Source: Collimonas sp. OK307 (lineage in GTDB: Bacteria; Pseudomonadota; Gammaproteobacteria; Burkholderiales; Burkholderiaceae_D). From it: DNA of 64,000 nt. The notes beneath the pieces were generated by a model that did not search any database, was not told the DNA's origin, and saw only the letters and a list, made by a program, of their open reading frames with translations. Both the position numbers and the translations under genes were made by a program. Of the stretch, positions 17,500 through 25,237 are shown piece after piece; position 1 is the stretch's first letter; each line of letters begins with the position of its first letter. The stretch covers positions 124,001-188,000 of the forward strand of contig NZ_FOQI01000002.1 of assembly GCF_900113705.1 (NCBI RefSeq), written 5' to 3'.

Positions 17500-17521
17500 G
17501 CCGAACACTTAAGTGTTCGGC
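17500..17521. promoter_or_regulatory. Perfect 22-bp palindromic operator candidate
   Basis: The half-site GCCGAACACTT is followed directly by its exact reverse complement, giving 22 bases without mismatch. It lies between the divergent amidohydrolase operon and the PAS-LuxR gene, ending about nine bases before GGAG of the regulator. It is well placed as the binding site of that regulator, controlling both directions. A leader hairpin is the alternative. Confidence 0.6.
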
Positions 17522-17540
17522 CGATTTACGGAGAAACAAC

Positions 17541-18119
17541 ATGCAGACGGCCAATTTGCTGCTGAGCAATAATGAGATTGACTACAGGGCAGCGTTTTAC
17601 AACGCCCCAGTCGGGCAGGCTATAGGTCGCTCTCGAGTGATCGTTGATTGCAACAATGCGTTCGCCGAAATGTTTGGCGGCAAACGTGAGGACATGATTG
17701 GAAATTCCTTCCAGTCCCTCTATCCCACACAGGCAGATTTTGAAAAAACGGGAGAACGCATAGCTCCCTTTTTGCGTGAGAAGGGCCGCTACGCCGATGA
17801 CCGTGTGATGAAGAAATTGACCGGTGAATTGTTCTGGGTTCATGTAAGCGGTTTTGCGATAAACCGCGACGATCCCTATCAAGAAACCTTGTGGGCTTTT
17901 ACCAATCTTTCCAAAGAAAGAGATGTCGTGAACGCGCAACATGCTTCAATGACTCCTCGGGAACGCGACGTTGCCGCACTCCTGATTGAGGGACGAACAG
18001 GAAAGGAAATTGGTAAAGCGCTGGGAATCAGCCCTCGGACCGTGGACATTTACCGGACACGACTTTTGAGGAAATACAACGTGAGCTCGACCGTAGATCT
18101 GGTAAAGCAACTGCTTTAA
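17541..18119 (+). CDS. PAS-domain LuxR/FixJ-type transcriptional regulator
   Basis: A 192-residue cytosolic regulator. Residues about 15-125 form a PAS domain (FYNAPVGQAIGRSRVIVDCNNAFAEM, then FWVHVSGFAINRD). Residues about 138-190 form a LuxR-type helix-turn-helix beginning MTPRERDVAALLIEG, with GISPRTVDIYRTRLLRKY as recognition segment. It has no receiver domain, so the PAS domain probably senses a ligand or redox state directly. GGAG lies nine bases before ATG 17541. It is transcribed divergently from the nine-gene amidohydrolase-Liv-porin set and is its likely regulator. Confidence 0.85.
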   Translation: MQTANLLLSNNEIDYRAAFYNAPVGQAIGRSRVIVDCNNAFAEMFGGKREDMIGNSFQSLYPTQADFEKTGERIAPFLREKGRYADDRVMKKLTGELFWVHVSGFAINRDDPYQETLWAFTNLSKERDVVNAQHASMTPRERDVAALLIEGRTGKEIGKALGISPRTVDIYRTRLLRKYNVSSTVDLVKQLL

Positions 18120-18188
18120 TCGTTGCGAAACGGGTGCTGATTAGTTGATTGGATGGTAGCCGCGTTTTTGCTTCAAATTTTTCAATTT

Positions 18189-18223
18189 AAAGTAGGAGCT
18201 TTAATGCTTTCCCTCCTACTTTT
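18189..18223 (+). terminator. Hairpin terminator candidate after the PAS-LuxR gene
   Basis: AAAGTAGGAG (18189-18198) and CTCCTACTTT (18213-18222) are exact reverse complements around a 14-base loop, ending in four T. It lies about 70 bases after the regulator stop. The short T-run makes it a moderate intrinsic terminator. Confidence 0.5.
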
Positions 18224-18325
18224 CACACATTGACCGGAATCAACACATAGGTAAAACTAAACGCATTTCTCTGCCATGACGGAGAAATACCACGCGGCAT
18301 CTAATCATACTTTTTCGAAGACACC

Positions 18326-18655
18326 ATGACCCCTATTGAGGCTTTTGAATTGCTGGACTTAAGAACCGGCAAAATCACACAAGTTGAACTAAACCGGGAA
18401 GCAATAAAGCCGGCATATAAAATATGGATTGACTTCGGGGAGCTCGGAGTGAAAACGACAAGCGGCCAGTACACCGGGCTTTATCAGCCTGAGGAATTGA
18501 TCGATAAAATTGTCGTCTGCGCGGTTAACCTAGGTAAGCGGCGCATTGCTGGGTTCACATCTGAAGTGTTGATGCTCGGTGTTCCGCAGGGCCCTGGAGA
18601 AGTTGTGTATTTGTCGACGGAGCGAAATGTCACGCTTGGAACCCGGGTTTTTTAA
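18326..18655 (+). CDS. csaA: CsaA-like tRNA-binding domain protein
   Basis: A 109-residue single OB-fold protein of the CsaA/Arc1p-C tRNA-binding family. It begins with FELLDLRTGKITQVE and ends with VYLSTERNVTLGTRVF, the usual full length for the family. CsaA proteins bind tRNA and have been described with chaperone-like activity; the cellular role here is not known. The ribosome binding site is weak. The C-terminal half of a second, divergent copy lies at 2640-2789 in the catabolic operon. Confidence 0.85.
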   Translation: MTPIEAFELLDLRTGKITQVELNREAIKPAYKIWIDFGELGVKTTSGQYTGLYQPEELIDKIVVCAVNLGKRRIAGFTSEVLMLGVPQGPGEVVYLSTERNVTLGTRVF

Positions 18656-19061
18656 CATACCAGGCAACGGCGTGCCCTAGCACCGTCTGCGCTGCGATTG
18701 TTGACGCTCGCCCCCTCAACGTGGAAGGGAATAAGCGAACGACCGTTATACCTCGCAAGCGTCTATTGAGTCTGCGCGTGAGGTCAAGAGGCCGCAGCGG
18801 GTTGTGAGTTGCCTGCCAGGCTTTGGAACGCCAGTCAGCCGTTGAGAAACTTCCGTCAACGACTGCTCTACCCATATTAGCCGCCGTTCGTTCCAATGTA
18901 GATGAAGAACGCATTTTGCGTAGAACTGGTTGGCGTTACATCAAAGCCTAGTGACTGCAACCAGTCTGAAACGGCCAGTCAGCGGGGGACGCTCGACGGG
19001 CCGCACTTGGCCGTTATAAGCCAGTTGCAAGGGTTCAGGCCAATAGGCATATCTTAAGCCT
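18656..19061. other. 406-base GC-rich gap with degenerate repeats, no supported gene
   Basis: Two segments here (18788-18804 and 19008-19037) resemble one at 21929-21959. The shared core reads roughly TGGCCGTTnTnAG followed by GCAAnGGGTT. A 94-codon frame on the - strand has no support. The gap sits at the edge of the row of small immunity-like genes. Confidence 0.4.
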
Positions 19062-19592
19062 CTAGCACTTCGGTGAAAAATTAGGAAACTGCCCAGGGAA
19101 ATTTGAGGGGAATATATGACAGGAGAATTTCTTAGTCAAAACGCCTGTAACAAAATCAGTCATGGGTAAGTCGAAATGTTGCCACTCTGGTCCTCGGGCT
19201 TCGTTGACGACAACAGTCCATTCCGCCGGCAGACCGTTCGTTAGCCAATATAAAACATCTCCGTTGTCAGAGAGAGCGAAGGGGAAAATCCCGCCAGCTT
19301 GAGGAAAACATCTGTACGGCACGTCCTCACCATAATTTCGAAGGTCCCCCAACACGTCTGTTTGAGTCTTGAGCTGCTGCTCCAAATTCAGGTTCGGGTT
19401 GACTGAAAATGGATTAAGAATCCATAGGAAATTGCTGACTGCCCCCGAACCGAATATTTCGACGTAATCTTTATAATCCTGCGGCAATGCAGTTTTCAAT
19501 CTACGCTCAACCTCAGACCATCCCCCAGACGAAGGAGCTTCGATAGGAACCTCAGGAGGTTGGAGCACCGCAGTCAACTCTTTAATAGTCAT
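19062..19592 (-). CDS. SMI1/KNR4 (SUKH) family protein, probable orphan immunity protein
   Basis: A 176-residue cytosolic protein with the SUKH pattern: an N-terminal helix (GWSEVERRLKTALPQDYKDYVEIFGSG) then a mixed alpha/beta core with GGIFPFALSDNGDVLYWLTNG. Many bacterial SUKH proteins neutralise contact-dependent or type VI polymorphic toxins. No toxin gene is next to it. It is the end gene of a run of small - strand genes. Confidence 0.75.
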   Translation of the reverse strand: MTIKELTAVLQPPEVPIEAPSSGGWSEVERRLKTALPQDYKDYVEIFGSGAVSNFLWILNPFSVNPNLNLEQQLKTQTDVLGDLRNYGEDVPYRCFPQAGGIFPFALSDNGDVLYWLTNGLPAEWTVVVNEARGPEWQHFDLPMTDFVTGVLTKKFSCHIFPSNFPGQFPNFSPKC

Positions 19593-19672
19593 CGTTTTCT
19601 CAGAATTAGATAAGTCCTGCCGTCAAACGTCCGGTTCTGGCCGACTGCCGCCGAACGCGGCCGGCCGTACGC

Positions 19673-20044
19673 CTAAGGTTCTTGGCAAACCACTTCGATG
19701 TTGTGCCCGTCCGGACCAATGACAAAAGCTGCATAGTAATTCGCGTTGTAGTGCGGGCGTAGACCAGGCGCACCGTTGTCTTTGCCACCCGCCTCCAGAG
19801 CTGCGCGATAGAAAGCTTCCACCTGCTGGCGATTCTCGGCCGTGAACGCCAAGTGAAGATGCGCCGGTTTCTCTTCGGTTTGGTACAGGCACAATGAAGC
19901 CTTACTCGTCGGGCCAATAAGCTCGACGCCATAGGTCGGAGGCCCCTCCGAGGCAACAGCTACGCCGAGCGGTTCGAGTGCCTTGAGGAAGAACGCTTTG
20001 CTCTCTGCATAGTCGCTGACTCCGAATTTGACGTGGTCAAACAT
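19673..20044 (-). CDS. VOC (glyoxalase/bleomycin resistance) family protein
   Basis: A 123-residue protein with paired beta-alpha-beta-beta-beta modules: FDHVKFGVSDYAESKAFF at the start, HLHLAFTAENRQQVEAFY in the middle and GPDGHNIEVVCQEP at the end, with a terminal metal-ligand glutamate. The frame opens earlier, but ATG 20044 has GGAGAAAT just upstream and matches the family start. The substrate is unknown. Confidence 0.8.
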   Translation of the reverse strand: MFDHVKFGVSDYAESKAFFLKALEPLGVAVASEGPPTYGVELIGPTSKASLCLYQTEEKPAHLHLAFTAENRQQVEAFYRAALEAGGKDNGAPGLRPHYNANYYAAFVIGPDGHNIEVVCQEP

Positions 20045-20293
20045 AATTTCTCCAGAAGTGCGCAGGGCTAACGCAATTGAAAATCCTGTCATGCAAATTC
20101 TAATCACTCAATATCAGATGTCTGAAGAAAGGAGCTAGAATTTAACGTCGTATGCTGCCACACCAAAATTGCCAAAGCAATATCAGGTGAGAGCACGGCG
20201 CGAATGGCCGGAGCCGCCGACACCGGTCGCAGCCCGTGTATTTTGTGGCGCCAATGGGCCATCATGCAACCACCACCAAGGATAAAGCCTGTC

Positions 20294-20575
20294 CTAATGC
20301 CCGTGAGCTCGCTTGTTATGGGGCTCTGCGATAGCTGGTTTGGGCTCTGCCGGTGGGTGGCGAACCACGACAACTGATTCGTCCGGCTCGAACCAGAATT
20401 CACCGTGGGGGCCGTCGAGACGGCCCGTAATCAGCTGAATCAGTCCATCCACCGAATTGACCTGGGTGATAGCTTCCCAGGCGTAGGTTGGGTGTTTGCC
20501 AGTGCCAGCAAGTCCGTTGTAAATAATATCGCCGATCCTGACGTTGTCAGCGGCTACAGTGATCCTAGTTGTCAT
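20294..20575 (-). CDS. Hypothetical protein, 93 residues
   Basis: I do not recognise the family. The start has a proper ribosome binding site (AGGAG about nine bases before ATG 20575). The protein begins as a small beta-rich domain (ITVAADNVRIGDIIYNG) and has a charged, proline-rich tail ending in histidines. It lies inside the row of small immunity-like genes, 200-250 bases from each neighbour. Confidence 0.55.
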   Translation of the reverse strand: MTTRITVAADNVRIGDIIYNGLAGTGKHPTYAWEAITQVNSVDGLIQLITGRLDGPHGEFWFEPDESVVVVRHPPAEPKPAIAEPHNKRAHGH

Positions 20576-20781
20576 GCCAATTCACTCCTAAACCGTCCGC
20601 AGCCCGATTGCGGCCCTTGCTTAGATCATGCTCCCCTCCGATCATTCCCGCTACGATATTTCGATCCTGTCCCAGCTAAGTTGACGCCGCCACGCAGAAC
20701 GCCGGCACCCTGAGGCGTTGCTGACGGTCAGTTGGCAGACGACAGAGATCACCGAATGACCGGAGCCGACTGCAGTCTTAC

Positions 20782-21411
20782 TTAACACTGCCAAAGCATC
20801 TTTGCCTGATGCTTTCCACAGCTGCATCGATAGACGTATGCGCAGCCACCTCCACCAAAATTCATAGCAGTTTCCCAATCCGGTCCCTGTTCTAATTGAG
20901 CCACAAAGGACATCGGATTGTTGCATGAGTCGCAGACGGGAACCTCTTCACCCTGTATCCAAGAAGGCTGCCCAGCAAGTTGACCAAGAACTTCCTGCGG
21001 ATTTACATCGGCCGCCACAGCCCAGTCTACGCGCGCCGTATCGTAGTTCTCACTCTCCACATCCACAAGTATTGCGCCGTGAAGAATAGGACGAATAGTG
21101 TCTCCTCCGTTTGGTGGCTCAACCAAACTCAAGGACTGACAGTCAACCGAGACAACTTTATTACCACCGGCATTTGCGTCCCATTCATCGCATAGGCCCG
21201 GGTCATTTTGGCACATGAATAAGAGTAGTAGAGGCTCGCCATCATCTTGTTTTTTCAACCGAAGTTGACCAAGAAATTGCATATTCCCGTTACACGTTTT
21301 GCAGGTGGGCCATGCAAAGTTGTGGCCAGGAGCGCTAGGTTTTCCACCAAACCTGGTTTCGCAACTCGCACTGCTATCGGAGTTCGAATTATTTATTAGA
21401 AGTGAAATCAT
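20782..21411 (-). CDS. DUF1963/YwqG-like protein with cysteine pairs, probable immunity protein
   Basis: A 209-residue protein with FGGKPSAP near the N-terminus, CKTCNGNMQFLGQLRL, a QPSWIQGEEVPVCDSCNNPMSFVAQL segment and a terminal GGGCAYVYRCSCGKHQAKMLWQC. The repeated CxxC pairs probably bind zinc. This layout resembles DUF1963 (YwqG) proteins, some of which lie beside polymorphic toxin genes. No toxin is adjacent here. Family assignment is from motif memory only. Confidence 0.6.
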   Translation of the reverse strand: MISLLINNSNSDSSASCETRFGGKPSAPGHNFAWPTCKTCNGNMQFLGQLRLKKQDDGEPLLLLFMCQNDPGLCDEWDANAGGNKVVSVDCQSLSLVEPPNGGDTIRPILHGAILVDVESENYDTARVDWAVAADVNPQEVLGQLAGQPSWIQGEEVPVCDSCNNPMSFVAQLEQGPDWETAMNFGGGGCAYVYRCSCGKHQAKMLWQC

Positions 21412-21485
21412 CGATATTTGCCAAAATAATGGAAATGCAGTTCAATGCTGCCGACGAAAGTCCGTTTGTGGCCGATTGCAGGCGG

Positions 21486-21830
21486 TCATGGTTTGGAATA
21501 TTTCAGCTCAGTGGCAAGATGAGGCGGCATACCGTACTTATAATTAAATTTGTATTTCCCGGCGCTGTCAATTACAAACTCAAACCATGTCCACTTTTCG
21601 GCCTGGCTTTCTGGCTGACGTTTGCTCAGGTCAAGCAGCACATCAAGGCACTTAAGATTCAAATTAAACTGATTTTTCATTCCGTCCACGAAATAAAAAG
21701 CTAAAAATATTTCATGACTCTCGCCGTCTACGGCCATATTTTCATAGTGAACCTGGATTAAATCCCAACGTGCCTTCACTGAAGACATGAGCTCGGCTGC
21801 AAATTTATCTTGAAGTTCCAGCATATTCAT
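21486..21830 (-). CDS. DUF600/YezG-family protein, probable immunity protein
   Basis: A 114-residue acidic protein with the YezG-like order: an N-terminal helix, a beta segment (ENMAVDGESHEIFLAFYFVDG) and a C-terminal WTWFEFVIDSAGKYKFNYKYGMPP stretch that is typical of DUF600. In Bacillus, YezG protects against the LXG toxin YeeF. This copy has no toxin beside it and is the third immunity-like gene in the row. Confidence 0.65.
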   Translation of the reverse strand: MNMLELQDKFAAELMSSVKARWDLIQVHYENMAVDGESHEIFLAFYFVDGMKNQFNLNLKCLDVLLDLSKRQPESQAEKWTWFEFVIDSAGKYKFNYKYGMPPHLATELKYSKP

Positions 21831-21928
21831 TAGTGGTTCCTTAAAAAAATGTGCGGTTGACGCCTCTCAATCGCAGATAGAGTCTAAGTCGCATTGCCAA
21901 TTGAATTGTAAGTTTGGGCGGCAGCTCC

Positions 21929-21959
21929 TGGCCGTTTTGAGGCGGTCGCAACGGGTTGA
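21929..21959. repeat. Degenerate spacer repeat
   Basis: This stretch matches 19008-19037 at most positions (TGGCCGTT core, then GTnGCAA and GGGTT) and partly matches 18788-18804. It lies in the 290-base gap between the DUF600 gene and the MocR gene, which holds no gene I can support. The copies border the row of immunity-like genes on both sides. Confidence 0.4.
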
Positions 21960-22120
21960 TTTCGCCCCCAGGCGGACGTTGTGCTGCACGGCTAACGTAG
22001 CTTTCTTTCAGTCTGTTCACTTTCGCGCGTGATCTCACGATGCATAAACACTGAGGCAGCAAACCAATGTGCGACCGCATTGAGAGAACTCCCGGATGAA
22101 GCACAGTGTTTCCTGGACAG

Positions 22121-23521
22121 TTAAACCACAGCAGCGCTGAACGACTCGGGCCGCCGCGCAAGCAGATGAGACAGTCGTTGAAGACCCGCCTGTAAGCGTC
22201 CACGGTCCTTGATGCTACCCAAGGAGATCCGAATTGCATTCACGGATCCGCTGCCAGTTGCGAATGCCTCCGCCGGTGTGACTGCGATGCCCTCGCTGTC
22301 GGCTGCACGCGCAAGCTGTGAGGAGTTCCAATACGCCGGCAACTCGAGCCATATATGCAGGCCGTCTCCGGCGCCGCTGTATCGCCCCGCCAGAATATCC
22401 CGAGCCATCCGGTGGCGCAGGCGCGCCTCGTTGCGTACACCTTCCATCAATCCGTCAGCCGAACCGTCGAGGATCCACTGAGTGGCCAGTGCGGCCGTCA
22501 GAGGAGCGACCATCAGCGCAAATGATCTTAGCGCGACCAGGAAACGTTCGCGTTCGTGCGGGTCGTGTATTAGCACGAAAGCGACACGCAAGCCGGGCGT
22601 CAGGCATTTCGACAGGGTTGAGATGTAGTACACCTGTTCCGGGGCAAACGTGACAATAGGTGGCGGCGGGGCATCGGCAAGGAGCCAATAGGGATCGTCC
22701 TCGACGATGCGTACATTGCAGCGCTTCGCGATGCTGGCGAGCTCCTTGCGCCGGCGTTCCGGAATGGTGATGGCGGTCGGGTTCTGTAATGTCGGATTGA
22801 GGTAGACCAGCCCAGGCTTGTGCTGGCGGCACGCTTCCTCAAGCATCTCAGGCACCATCCCGTGCTTGTCCGCTTCCACCGCAATGATGTGCCGGCCGAA
22901 TTGGGTCGCTGCGGCACGCAAGCCGGGATAACTCATTGGTTCTGCCAGGATAACATCGCCAGGCTCCGTCAGCGCAAGGATCAATGCGGCGATCGCCGCT
23001 TGCGCACCCGGACAGACAACAACCTGTCGAGAATCCAGATGTCCAAACATCGGTTCGAGCCATTTGGCTCCAGCCTTACGGTCGGAGTCGCTTCCCCCGC
23101 CCAAGTGGTAAGTCATCAGCAATTCATTATCTGCCCTCATCAATACTTGAGACAAACCTTGTTTCAACATGTCGTCGAAGTCCACGCCATCCGGCGGTGG
23201 CGGGGTATTCATGCTCAGGTCGAGGATCGAGGTCAATTCGACTTTCGGCGCCGCGACATAAGTGCCTCGAGCGCCGCGGCCCTCCAGCAAGTTGCGGCGT
23301 CTGGCTTCGTCGTATGCGCGCGTGATCGTTGTCAGGTCGACGTCCAGCTGTGCTGCCAACTGACGCTGCGGAGGTAGACGGTCACCCGGTTTCAGCGATC
23401 CGTCTACCACCGCCGCCTGCAACGCATCCGCAATCTGCAAAAAACGTGGCCCGCCGTGCACGGCCAATCGCGGCAACCAGATTGGCAAATTTTCATCTTG
23501 CATGGTTTTCAACTGGGACAT
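22121..23521 (-). CDS. MocR-family transcriptional regulator (GntR HTH plus aminotransferase domain)
   Basis: A 466-residue regulator. Residues about 15-90 are a GntR winged helix (FLQIADALQAAVVDGSLKPGDRLPPQRQLAAQL). The rest is a fold-type I aminotransferase domain with PLP lysine in YISTLSKCLTPGLR and the cofactor motif VEDDPYW. MocR proteins sense PLP or its aldimine and act on a nearby operon. The only divergent neighbour is a small membrane protein, 280 bases away, so its target is not obvious. ATG 23503 is an alternative start. Confidence 0.85.
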   Translation of the reverse strand: MSQLKTMQDENLPIWLPRLAVHGGPRFLQIADALQAAVVDGSLKPGDRLPPQRQLAAQLDVDLTTITRAYDEARRRNLLEGRGARGTYVAAPKVELTSILDLSMNTPPPPDGVDFDDMLKQGLSQVLMRADNELLMTYHLGGGSDSDRKAGAKWLEPMFGHLDSRQVVVCPGAQAAIAALILALTEPGDVILAEPMSYPGLRAAATQFGRHIIAVEADKHGMVPEMLEEACRQHKPGLVYLNPTLQNPTAITIPERRRKELASIAKRCNVRIVEDDPYWLLADAPPPPIVTFAPEQVYYISTLSKCLTPGLRVAFVLIHDPHERERFLVALRSFALMVAPLTAALATQWILDGSADGLMEGVRNEARLRHRMARDILAGRYSGAGDGLHIWLELPAYWNSSQLARAADSEGIAVTPAEAFATGSGSVNAIRISLGSIKDRGRLQAGLQRLSHLLARRPESFSAAVV

Positions 23522-23801
23522 TTTGTCTCAATGTATGGAAATTGTTTTTAAGTAGTATGTGTCAGAACGTGCAGCAACACCATCCTTGCATGGCAGTCGC
23601 TGACGTTTTCTCCTCTCTCATCTGCATTCGGCAAATCACTCCGCTGGATGCCATTGTTATTTCATAGGTAGATGTAATGAAAGATTCAAGCAGGATGCCT
23701 GAGGGGATGCTTTAAACAAAAAATGAAGCTGCTGAAGCAGCGTTTTGAGGTAGTGCTCCTCACAATAGATAGCGTCAAGTAATAGCCTGGAAATACTCAA
23801 A
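23522..23801. other. 280-base divergent control region
   Basis: The gap separates the MocR gene (- strand) from a small membrane protein gene (+ strand). It holds a GCTGCT-GA-AGCAGC hairpin at 23728-23741. I see no coding sequence and no clear promoter. Confidence 0.35.
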
Positions 23802-24035
23802 ATGATGGATTGGATCCCTATAGTCTTCGTTACGTTCAAGGTTCTCGTGCTCGGCACGGGCATGTTCTTCGCCATCAAGTGGCATTACGATCAAGGGAAG
23901 AAGGAGAAGGAGAAGCGCGCGGTGCTACGCGCGGGCGGCAAGGTGGCCGCAGTCTCCGTGCTATCGCTCTTGAGCCTGGGGCTCGTCACCTTCGTCCTTG
24001 CCAGGATGCTCGGTTTGGACTTGACCTTCCCATGA
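23802..24035 (+). CDS. Small membrane protein, 77 residues
   Basis: A short protein with two predicted membrane helices (residues about 5-24 and 48-70) separated by a strongly basic loop rich in lysine, KKEKEKRAVLRAGGK. No family was recognised. Codon use is GC-rich and consistent with a real gene. It follows the MocR promoter region, and its 3' end touches an IS66 remnant on the other strand. ATG 23805 is an alternative start. Confidence 0.6.
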   Translation: MMDWIPIVFVTFKVLVLGTGMFFAIKWHYDQGKKEKEKRAVLRAGGKVAAVSVLSLLSLGLVTFVLARMLGLDLTFP

Positions 24036-24125
24036 TGGCAAAGAATAGTCGGCCGATATCCAGTGATGCGGCAGCAATTCCCCGATGCGGCTATTGGGCA
24101 GCGTCGGCAGGCGGGTCAGAGTGAA
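24033..24125 (-). pseudogene. C-terminal remnant of an IS66-family transposase
   Basis: Reading the - strand gives LTRLPTLPNSRIGELLPHHW, which resembles the end of IS66 TnpC transposases, where arginine-isoleucine-x-glutamate-leucine-leucine-proline is characteristic. Nothing else of the element remains: no TnpA/TnpB and no inverted repeats were seen. It lies where AT-richer accessory DNA gives way to GC-rich core-like DNA. Confidence 0.55.
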
Positions 24126-24218
24126 TCGCCACGAATCTGCTAGACACTCGCTTGCCGTCTAAATTACCTTCAAATTTAGATGACCGCTACTGCCCCGAAA
24201 CAGCCGAATTCCATCACC

Positions 24219-25166
24219 TTAACCAGCCTTCAACGAAGCATCCCCATTCAATGTCAACGGCAGCGCCCTGGCCCATCGGTTCGCCGAAAGCGAAAAGGTC
24301 AGCGAGCGAACCTGGTGATACCACCCCGCCGGCACATACAGGAGCTCACCCGGCTGCATGATGCATTCGATCATCGCGGCCTGGCGAGCCAGCGGAAATT
24401 TCTCGAAATCCGGGGCCTCCGGGTCAAACGGTGAGCCGAACAAGATGGCGTTCGCCTCGCGTGGATAAAGGAATTCATCGTGGTGAGGCGGCGACAGGAA
24501 AATACGCTTTGTGCCCCAGATCTGGGAAAAAATATTATCGTCATAGTCGCAATGCAACGGCGTCACCGTTCCTGCCGGACCGAGCCAAAAGCGTGGCGGG
24601 CCCATTTTTTTAAAATAGGCGGGCCAGTGGCACAACGTATTCAATTCACGTAATTCGAGATTACCCAGATAGGGCGGCAGGTCCTGCGTGTCATTTGCGA
24701 CGAGCTCGAGGTACGCCAGCAGAGACATATCCTGCATCGCCCGGTCAGGCGCGAAAGCGGTATTGATATAGTCGCCAACCCTCGCCCGCACGTGCAGCTC
24801 GCCAAAGCGGTCGCGCAGCGTTTGTGGCGTAAGAGCGGACAGTGGCCACTTGCCGACGAGCCCGGTGACGACGAACGGCAGGCCTTTTGCTGCACGCATG
24901 CGGAATGCAACAGCGTCGAGCGTGCCGATGCGCGGTACCGCAGAAATGACAGGCAGGTCGCGACTCGCACGCTTGATCGCCGCACGCATTTCCTGTATTG
25001 AAGTGACGCCGCGCACCAGCGCGTCCTTCTGCTCTCGCGCCTGTTTTTTTAGAATGGCGTCTTCGGGCGACATGGCCGTCGACGACGGCCGGGGCGGCAG
25101 CAATCGTGACGATCGGCGTCTCTCCCGCCGTTCTTGATTACCGTCTGCCGGCTTTTCATATTTCAT
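24219..25166 (-). CDS. Cupin-like JmjC-domain protein (Cupin_8)
   Basis: A 315-residue protein. The first 60 or so residues are charged and low-complexity. The rest matches Cupin_8/JmjC hydroxylase-like proteins: GLPFVVTGLVGKWP, LGPAGTVTPLHCDYDDNIFSQIWG with the HxD iron ligands, FLSPPHHDEFLYP, and the distal histidine in LYVPAGWYHQV. Proteins of this type are Fe(II)/2-oxoglutarate oxygenases that hydroxylate proteins or small molecules. It follows the DUF885 gene after 71 bases on the same strand. The real start may be the internal ATG near residue 32. Confidence 0.8.
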   Translation of the reverse strand: MKYEKPADGNQERRERRRSSRLLPPRPSSTAMSPEDAILKKQAREQKDALVRGVTSIQEMRAAIKRASRDLPVISAVPRIGTLDAVAFRMRAAKGLPFVVTGLVGKWPLSALTPQTLRDRFGELHVRARVGDYINTAFAPDRAMQDMSLLAYLELVANDTQDLPPYLGNLELRELNTLCHWPAYFKKMGPPRFWLGPAGTVTPLHCDYDDNIFSQIWGTKRIFLSPPHHDEFLYPREANAILFGSPFDPEAPDFEKFPLARQAAMIECIMQPGELLYVPAGWYHQVRSLTFSLSANRWARALPLTLNGDASLKAG

Positions 25167-25237
25167 TTTTCTATCGCTGTACAGATTAGGTCTTAACGGT
25201 GATTAACGCCGATGCGCACAGGAACCGGAATATGCAC

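Noticed and set aside
18630-18914. A 94-codon frame on the - strand after csaA
   Set aside because: No ribosome binding site and no family likeness. It overlaps the csaA end and lies in repeat-like spacer sequence.
20104-20403. A 99-codon frame on the - strand between the VOC gene and the 93-residue gene
   Set aside because: It overlaps the better-supported gene at 20294-20575 by about 110 bases in another frame and shows no protein-like pattern.
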